Source: UBA6544 sp038131165
GTDB lineage: Bacteria > Pseudomonadota > Alphaproteobacteria > UBA8366
DNA: 5,624 nucleotides
Reading direction: 5' to 3'
NCBI GenBank assembly: GCA_038131165.1
Contig: JAYPOZ010000170.1
Span: 1 to 5,624 of the forward strand
Positions 1-4,216 of the stretch are shown in pieces (within the stretch, counting starts at the first letter, position 1; each line of letters starts with the position of its first letter). The notes under the pieces were generated by a model that had not been told where the DNA came from, made no database searches, and was given only the letters and a program-made list of their open reading frames with translations. The position numbers were made by a program, and so were the translations under genes.

Positions 1-241
1 ATACAATGTTGGTCCGGACGTTGTCGCTGTTTGTCGCAAGCATCTCGAAATACATGATCTCGTTTGAATGTACCGCTGTTTGGATCATCCAGCGAATGCC
101 GTTTACGGGCGATCGCGGATCATTACTCCGCAAATCGGCACCGAATTCACCTAACTCTTTCAGGAGCTTCGTCGGAAGCCGCAAGGAGAATGCGCTGCCC
201 TCGACCCTGACCACGCCGAACGGGCTGTCCGGATGGTCCAA
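1..241 (-). CDS. Ribbon-helix-helix-like DNA-binding protein, partial (C-terminus off the left edge)
   Basis: This open minus-strand frame runs from just after the TGA at 250-248 to the window edge with no stop, and shows about 80 residues. Its codons look protein-coding. Residues 16-30 (SAFSLRLPTKLLKEL) followed by RSPVNGIRWMI at 43-53 match the strand-helix-turn-helix layout of Arc/MetJ-type ribbon-helix-helix domains. In that family the strand contacts the DNA major groove and the protein acts as a dimer. The spacer between the helices (about DLRSNDPR) is longer than in Arc. The start is uncertain: the TTG at 241 has only a distant AAGGA upstream, a GTG at 214 is an alternative, and the frame is also open back to the preceding TGA. 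If real, it is probably a transcriptional regulator or antitoxin-like protein. The assignment is by pattern only, and the rest of the protein is not visible. Confidence 0.5.
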   Translation of the reverse strand, partial: MDHPDSPFGVVRVEGSAFSLRLPTKLLKELGEFGADLRSNDPRSPVNGIRWMIQTAVHSNEIMYFEMLATNSDNVRTNIV

Positions 242-247
242 ATAGGG

Positions 248-406
248 TCAGATATCCTTGAGGCCGTTCTTCCATTCGTTATACAACCAGCCGAGATGAG
301 AGTCCGTTTCACGTTGTGCAAATTCGTCTTCACTCAATCCCTTGATTGTGAAGTTATTCTCGCCGTCTACGCGGCTGATCGTCATCTGGGAAAAATCTGC
401 AGGCAT
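248..406 (-). CDS. Small hypothetical protein, 52 aa (possibly the N-terminal piece of an interrupted gene)
   Basis: The ATG at 406-404 is directly preceded by an in-frame TAA, so no longer start exists. The ORF ends at the TGA at 250-248. The 52-residue product begins MPADFSQMTISRVDGENNF and is acidic, soluble-looking and rich in D/E, with no membrane segment or known motif. The segment GLSEDEFAQRETDSHLGWLY looks helical. The ribosome site is weak (GAAG just before the start). The next coding stretch on this strand, a ribbon-helix-helix-like protein, continues in the same frame only a few bases after the stop. Either the two are adjacent co-transcribed genes, or they are one gene broken by the TGA. 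I do not recognise the family and assign no function. Confidence 0.5.
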   Translation of the reverse strand: MPADFSQMTISRVDGENNFTIKGLSEDEFAQRETDSHLGWLYNEWKNGLKDI

Positions 407-705
407 TTACTTCGCCGACTTCCGTTGAAATGTAACTTGCTTCACATTGGTTAAATTCGCGTTAAGGCGAAATCCTCTTCGGACGTCGTAGTGTAGGCAC
501 ATTTTGCGGAACCGCTATGCATAAAGGAAGATCATAGGGAAATTAATTCGGCAATAAAGTGTGTAAAAAGGCAAGGTTTTGGCTGAATTTAGCTCTCAGA
601 TTTGAGATCGTGTCGATTTCCGGCTTTCAGATCAAAGTGGGTAGTGCAACAATTTGGAATTCGCAGGCATTGAGCCCCCGGTAGTTTAAAGACAAGCGAG
701 GAAAT
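407..705. other. Intergenic region between divergent transcription units
   Basis: About 300 bases lie between the minus-strand small ORF and the plus-strand membrane-protein gene, and I see no convincing gene. The stretch around 535-600 is visibly more AT-rich than the genes. It should hold promoters in both directions. A weak minus-strand sigma70-like candidate is TTTACA (567-562), a 16-base spacer, then TAATTT (545-540). I found no good plus-strand match. A short inverted repeat, TTCGC/GCGAA with a 6-base loop, lies at 456-471, and the palindrome AATTAATT at 541-548. No terminator, riboswitch or RNA gene could be recognised. Confidence 0.6.
540..567 (-). promoter_or_regulatory. Candidate sigma70-like promoter reading toward the small minus-strand ORF
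   Basis: On the minus strand TTTACA (567-562) and TAATTT (545-540) are separated by 16 bases, in an AT-rich patch of the divergent intergenic region. The predicted transcript would start near position 530 and have a leader of over 100 bases. Both hexamers are imperfect and such matches arise easily by chance in AT-rich DNA, so this is only a candidate. Confidence 0.2.
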
Positions 706-1035
706 ATGAACGCGCCGACCCTGAGTCTACTGAATGCCGGTCTTTGGATCGTGATTGTGATCCTTGCTTTCGTCATGCAAGTGATGCCGTTCCTGCTGGT
801 GCTGACTTTGGTCAATATTTCCTTTGGAGTCTCTTCTTCGGTGGCGCTTGTGTTGATCCCCGTGGTCCTCTTCGGGATGCTGACGGTAGCCTGCGTTTAC
901 GCATCGCGTCGTACGAGGGGAAAATTGCCGGCGCCGCTGCCGGTCTACCGAATGGACGAGGGACCAAAACCCTTGGCGGGAATATCGGCGGCGATGCTGC
1001 CATACTCACGCCATTTGCGAATGCGCGACCGGTAA
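706..1035 (+). CDS. Small membrane protein with two predicted transmembrane helices, 109 aa
   Basis: The ATG is preceded by a purine-rich GAGGA (698-702) three bases upstream, a good but closely spaced ribosome site. Residues about 12-37 (starting LWIVIVILAFVMQ) and about 42-66 (SSVALVLIPVVLFGMLTVAC) are strongly hydrophobic and joined by a short turn, which suggests a helical hairpin in the inner membrane. The next residues, ASRRTRGK, are positively charged, which by the positive-inside rule would put the roughly 43-residue tail in the cytoplasm. The tail has PAPLP followed by a basic end (RHLRMRDR). There is no signal-peptidase site or recognised motif. The gene lies 85 bases upstream of the lyase gene on the same strand and may be co-transcribed with it, though the gap is large enough for a separate promoter. 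I do not recognise the family. An overlapping ORF in another frame (744-1058) has a composition typical of a shadow. Confidence 0.72.
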   Translation: MNAPTLSLLNAGLWIVIVILAFVMQVMPFLLVLTLVNISFGVSSSVALVLIPVVLFGMLTVACVYASRRTRGKLPAPLPVYRMDEGPKPLAGISAAMLPYSRHLRMRDR

Positions 1036-1108
1036 CGTCTGCGTTGTTAGTGGCCTGACTTTTCCGTTCACGCGGCTACTTCTCTCATAACGTTTAACAA
1101 ATCCAATC

Positions 1109-1113
1109 GGGAG
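1109..1113 (+). promoter_or_regulatory. Shine-Dalgarno site of the lyase gene
   Basis: GGGAG lies seven bases before the ATG at 1121. This is well-placed support for that start codon and for expression of the three-enzyme unit. Confidence 0.7.
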
Positions 1114-1120
1114 ACGACCC

Positions 1121-2017
1121 ATGGCTGCCAACGGGCAATCGCTCAAACAGGTTTTGGATTCCGGCGAGTTCATCGTCGCCCCGGGCGTATTCGAGATGAT
1201 CTCGGCGCGGGTCGCGGATCAGATGGGCTTCAAAGCGCTCTATATGACCGGCTATGGCGCGACAGCGTCCTATCTGGGAATGCCGGACGCAGGCATCGCC
1301 ACCTATTCGGAGATGGTGGATTGTGCCGCTCGGATTGCGCAGGGAACGGTGACGCCGCTGATCGCCGATGCCGATACCGGCTATGGCGGATTGTTGAACG
1401 TTCGGCGCACCGTACAGGGCTACGAGGCTGCGGGTGTCCAAGGTATCCAGATTGAAGATCAGGTCACGCCGAAGAAATGCGGCCACACGCTTGGCCGGGA
1501 AGTTGTGCCGCTCGAGGATATGGTGTTGAAAATCAAGGTTGCCTGCGACGCCCGCCGCTCAGAGGAGACGTTGATCATCGCACGGACAGACTCGCGTACC
1601 GATCACGGTCTCGATGAAGCGCTGCGGCGGGGCGAAGCTTTTGCGGCCGCGGGCGCGGATGTGGTGTTCGTCGAGTCGCCGGAAAGCGAGGAAGAACTTC
1701 AGAAGGTCGGTGCCACAATCGATGCTCCCTTGCTGGCGAACATGGTGCCGAATGGCCGTACACCGGTAATTCCGGCTGAGACTCTGAAGGAATGGGGGTT
1801 TAACATCGCCATCTATCCGTCGGCGGGCTTCAGTTCGGCGGCGGAGACGTTCCGTCAGATCTATTCCTATCTGCGCGAGAATGGGACAACGCTGGGCACC
1901 GACGTTAAGACGTATGAGGACGGCAACCGATCAATGCATGAACTCATGGGCTTCTCCGACGTCTGGGAGTTCGAGAAAAAATGGGGTTTGCGGGATCCCG
2001 ATGCTAGGGGGGCCTGA
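1121..2017 (+). CDS. Isocitrate lyase/PEP mutase superfamily carbon-carbon lyase (methylisocitrate/dimethylmalate lyase-like), 298 aa
   Basis: This is a soluble TIM-barrel enzyme of the isocitrate lyase/PEP mutase superfamily, about the length of PrpB-type lyases (near 290-300). In order it shows the N-terminal APGVFEMISARVADQMGF segment, the TGYGATAS loop (43-50), the metal-binding DADTGYGG (D83 and D85), E112-D113, the flexible gating loop KKCGH (118-122) with catalytic C120, IARTDS with R155, FVES with E185, and NMVPNGRTP (207-215). The KKCGH cysteine is known to act as the general acid in the lyase branch. It is absent from the phosphonomutases and from oxaloacetate decarboxylase, so a 2-hydroxy di- or tricarboxylate lyase is favoured. 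Cleavage would yield pyruvate or glyoxylate plus a carboxylic acid. The sequence feels closer to the 2,3-dimethylmalate lyase group than to true PrpB, but the substrate cannot be read by eye. Automated annotation may call it carboxyvinyl-carboxyphosphonate phosphonorylmutase, which the cysteine argues against. The start is backed by GGGAG seven bases upstream. Its stop overlaps the next gene, implying translational coupling. Confidence 0.92.
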   Translation: MAANGQSLKQVLDSGEFIVAPGVFEMISARVADQMGFKALYMTGYGATASYLGMPDAGIATYSEMVDCAARIAQGTVTPLIADADTGYGGLLNVRRTVQGYEAAGVQGIQIEDQVTPKKCGHTLGREVVPLEDMVLKIKVACDARRSEETLIIARTDSRTDHGLDEALRRGEAFAAAGADVVFVESPESEEELQKVGATIDAPLLANMVPNGRTPVIPAETLKEWGFNIAIYPSAGFSSAAETFRQIYSYLRENGTTLGTDVKTYEDGNRSMHELMGFSDVWEFEKKWGLRDPDARGA

Positions 2018-2019
2018 TG
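2006..2019 (+). promoter_or_regulatory. Shine-Dalgarno and TGATG stop-start overlap coupling the lyase and dehydrogenase genes
   Basis: AGGGG (2006-2010) lies inside the end of the lyase gene, six bases before the ATG at 2017. The lyase stop TGA (2015-2017) shares its last base with that ATG. This arrangement is typical of translationally coupled genes and indicates that the two enzymes are made together. Confidence 0.75.
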
Positions 2020-3117
2020 AGCGCGAACATCATTGCCATTCCGGGCGAGCATATCGGCCCGGAAGTAACCCGAGAGGGATTAAAGGTTCTGGATTGGATC
2101 ATCGCCAATCGAGGCTTCGACTGCGTCTATCGCGAAGAACTCTTTGGGATCAAATCGCTCGAAGTTCACGGCAAACTGTTGCGCGACGGTCTTGTCGAGG
2201 AGTGCATGAACGCTGATGCGGTTCTCTTCGGAGCAATGGGTGGTCCGGAATATGATGCCTTGCCCCCGGAGGTGCGGCGGCAGGGCAGCCTTCTGCGCAT
2301 TCGAAAGGAATTGGAGGTTTTTGCCAATCTCCGGCCGATCCGGGGGCATCCTTCCCTTGCCGATTTCACACCGCTGAAGCCTGAAGTCGCGAACGGCGTG
2401 GACATGATCGTCCTCCGGGAATTGAACGGGGGCATTTACTTTGGTGAGCGCGGCACCGAAACGGTAGATGGCAATGTCGAACGAGCCTACGATACCGAAG
2501 TCTATACCACGCCGGAGATCGAACGCATTGTGCGTTTCGGCTTCGAGTTGGCGCGGGGTAGGCGAAATAAACTCTGCTCCGTCGACAAGTCGAACGTCCT
2601 CGACAGTGGCCGGCTCTGGCGGAAGGTTGCGACCCGCGTGCATGAAGAGGAGTATAGCGACGTCGAACTGACACATCTGATCATCGATAATTGTGCGATG
2701 CAGATCATCAAGAATCCGGGGCAATTCGATGTCCTGGTGATGTCCAATATGTTCGGCGATATCCTCTCAGACTGCGCGGGTTCGATTTCCGGGACTCTGG
2801 GAATGCTGCCTTCGGCGGCCTTGAGTGCCGAGGATGAAAACGGCCGGCGGCGCGCGCTCTATGAGCCGATCCATGGCTGCGCGCCCGACATTGCGGGGCA
2901 GGGGATTGCCAATCCTTGCGGCTCGATATTGAGTGTGGCCATGATGCTCGATCATACGTTTAAGCGCCCGGACGATGCGGCCTTAATCGAGACGGCGGTC
3001 GAGGAGGTGCTGGCGTCCGGCATTCGGACGCCGGACATCGCGCCCGCAGGAACGACACCGATTGGAACAGTGGAAATGGGCGACGCCGTTATCTCCGCGT
3101 TGGATCGCCTGAATTAG
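2017..3117 (+). CDS. Isopropylmalate dehydrogenase-like NAD-dependent beta-decarboxylating dehydrogenase, 366 aa
   Basis: This belongs to the isocitrate/isopropylmalate dehydrogenase family. These enzymes oxidise a 2-hydroxy acid at its hydroxyl group and then release the beta-carboxyl as CO2, using Mg2+ or Mn2+. The length matches LeuB. Visible motifs are GAMGGPEYD (72-80), LLRIRKE then FANLRP (92-107), RELNGGIYFGERG (134-146, with the conserved Tyr 141), DKSNVLDSGRLWRKV (190-204, with Lys 191), D224, NMFGDILSDCAGS (244-256, with metal ligands D248 and D252), and YEPIHGCAPDIAG (282-294). The HGxAPD segment with D291 is the NAD-preferring form. Two motifs differ from leucine-pathway LeuB. GDGIGPE is GEHIGPE (10-16), and the P-E pair expected before GxLL is replaced by R87-R88. 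These positions lie near the cofactor and substrate in LeuB structures, so the substrate may be a different alkylmalate or tartrate-like acid. Tight coupling to a lyase gene, rather than leuC or leuD, also suggests a specialised role. Family membership is secure and the substrate is not known. Confidence 0.93.
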   Translation: MSANIIAIPGEHIGPEVTREGLKVLDWIIANRGFDCVYREELFGIKSLEVHGKLLRDGLVEECMNADAVLFGAMGGPEYDALPPEVRRQGSLLRIRKELEVFANLRPIRGHPSLADFTPLKPEVANGVDMIVLRELNGGIYFGERGTETVDGNVERAYDTEVYTTPEIERIVRFGFELARGRRNKLCSVDKSNVLDSGRLWRKVATRVHEEEYSDVELTHLIIDNCAMQIIKNPGQFDVLVMSNMFGDILSDCAGSISGTLGMLPSAALSAEDENGRRRALYEPIHGCAPDIAGQGIANPCGSILSVAMMLDHTFKRPDDAALIETAVEEVLASGIRTPDIAPAGTTPIGTVEMGDAVISALDRLN

Positions 3118-3150
3118 CGAATGGATTGCCGGTACAAAACGCAATCGAGC

Positions 3151-3164
3151 GGAGGCGCCCAATG
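3151..3164 (+). promoter_or_regulatory. Shine-Dalgarno site that fixes the alcohol dehydrogenase start
   Basis: GGAGG (3151-3155) lies six bases before the ATG at 3162. The frame is open upstream to a TTG at 3126, but that codon has no comparable site and would add 12 residues that fit no dehydrogenase N-terminus. The ATG at 3162 is therefore preferred. Confidence 0.8.
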
Positions 3165-4199
3165 AAAACCGACGCAGCGATTCTCGTGGAGACGGGTTCG
3201 GCACTCGAAATCGGCCGCTTGGAAATTCCGCTTTTAAAGTCGGGACAGTGCCTGGTCGAAATTGCTTATTCCGGCGCCTGTCATACGCAGTTGCTGGAAG
3301 CGCGAGGCCGGCGTGGCGAGGACCCGTGGCTACCACATTGCCTGGGGCATGAAGCGAGTGGTGTTGTCTTAGAAGTCGGACCTGATGTAACGAGGGCGAA
3401 AGTCAGCGACCGGGTCGCATTGTCTTGGATCAAGTCATCGGGGATAGAGGCTGGCGGGGCAGTTTATCAATGGGGCGCCAAACGCGTGAACGCAGGCGCG
3501 GTTACAACATTCCAAAGACAGGCAGTTGTGAGCGAAAACAGGCTAACGGTTCTGCCGGACGCTTTGAAAATGCGGGAGGCGACACTTCTTGGCTGCGCTC
3601 TGCCGACGGGGCTTGGCGCGGTGATGAATGTCGGCAAACCTTCTCCGGGTGAGTCCGTTGCGATATTCGGCACAGGCGGTGTAGGCCTATGCGCCGTAAT
3701 GGGGGCCGTCGTTTCTCGCTGCGCGCCGGTTATCGCCGTCGATATGATCGCGAGCAAGCTCGACATGGCGCGTCGCTTCGGCGCGTCTCACACCGTGGAT
3801 GCCAGCCAGGTGGACGCGAGCGCCGCCATCGCGGAGATTTGCGCCGGCGGTGTCGATCTTGCCATAGAAGCAACTGGTCGGCCGGTCGTCATGGCGACCG
3901 CACTATCTGTCTCCCGGCCTCGAGGCGGTCGAGCGGTCGTCATCGGCAATGCGCCGAAAGGGCAGACAGTCGTCTTGGATCCCCAGCAATTGAACCTTGG
4001 TAAGAGCTTGCTGGGCACTTGGGGAGGAGATTCGGTTCCGGATCGCGACTATCCGAAGTTCGCTGCCTTGATGATCGACCAGGAAATCGACGTGAGCCCG
4101 CTGTTCTCAGAGCCCTATCGGCTGGAGGAAATCAATCAGGCGCTGGATGACCTTGAAGACGGAAAAATCGGCCGGCCATTGATCGATATGCGTGCCTGA
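3162..4199 (+). CDS. Zinc-dependent medium-chain alcohol dehydrogenase family protein, 345 aa
   Basis: This cytoplasmic MDR-superfamily oxidoreductase interconverts an alcohol and an aldehyde or ketone with NAD(H). The N-terminal GroES-like catalytic domain carries the expected zinc ligands: C40 in SGACHTQ, H63 with E64 in GHEASGVV, and C145 in LLGCALPTG. The Rossmann fold follows, with GTGGVG (170-175) and D194 at the end of the second strand (VIAVD), which favours NAD over NADP. The region where class I and III alcohol dehydrogenases hold four structural-zinc cysteines (about 86-118, beginning ALSWIKSSG) has none, so the enzyme probably binds only the catalytic zinc. The C-terminal GTWGGDSVPDRDYPKF segment is typical of the S-(hydroxymethyl)glutathione/aryl-alcohol dehydrogenase side of the family. 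It starts 44 bases after the LeuB-like gene on the same strand and probably shares its transcript. The substrate is unknown. It could reduce or oxidise a product of the two upstream enzymes, but that is inference from context. Confidence 0.92.
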   Translation: MKTDAAILVETGSALEIGRLEIPLLKSGQCLVEIAYSGACHTQLLEARGRRGEDPWLPHCLGHEASGVVLEVGPDVTRAKVSDRVALSWIKSSGIEAGGAVYQWGAKRVNAGAVTTFQRQAVVSENRLTVLPDALKMREATLLGCALPTGLGAVMNVGKPSPGESVAIFGTGGVGLCAVMGAVVSRCAPVIAVDMIASKLDMARRFGASHTVDASQVDASAAIAEICAGGVDLAIEATGRPVVMATALSVSRPRGGRAVVIGNAPKGQTVVLDPQQLNLGKSLLGTWGGDSVPDRDYPKFAALMIDQEIDVSPLFSEPYRLEEINQALDDLEDGKIGRPLIDMRA

Positions 4200-4216
4200 C
4201 GCCCGACATCCGAGAC

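Noticed and set aside
248..250. Selenocysteine decoding of the TGA between the two minus-strand pieces.
   Set aside because: No SECIS-like hairpin was recognised downstream, and the surrounding sequence resembles no known selenoprotein.
6..454. Two plus-strand ORFs (6-245 and 233-454).
   Set aside because: They lie opposite the minus-strand coding frames, have no ribosome sites and show no family pattern. The minus frames have better codon use and a recognisable domain.
490..510. A sigma54-like GG...GC element (GGCACATTTTGC).
   Set aside because: The spacing between the GG and GC is 8 bases rather than the required 10.
744..1058. A 104-residue plus-strand ORF overlapping the membrane-protein gene in another frame.
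   Set aside because: It has no Shine-Dalgarno sequence and a mixed, motif-free composition. The frame starting at 706 has a ribosome site and clear transmembrane segments.
1094..1486. A 130-residue minus-strand ORF opposite the lyase gene.
   Set aside because: It is a shadow of the plus-strand lyase, with R/H/D-rich composition and no motif.
2080..2724. A 214-residue minus-strand ORF inside the LeuB-like gene.
   Set aside because: It is antisense to strongly conserved catalytic motifs on the plus strand. Long antisense frames are common in GC-rich genes.
3126..3161. A 12-codon N-terminal extension of the alcohol dehydrogenase from a TTG.
   Set aside because: The ATG at 3162 has GGAGG six bases upstream and gives the expected MDR N-terminus.
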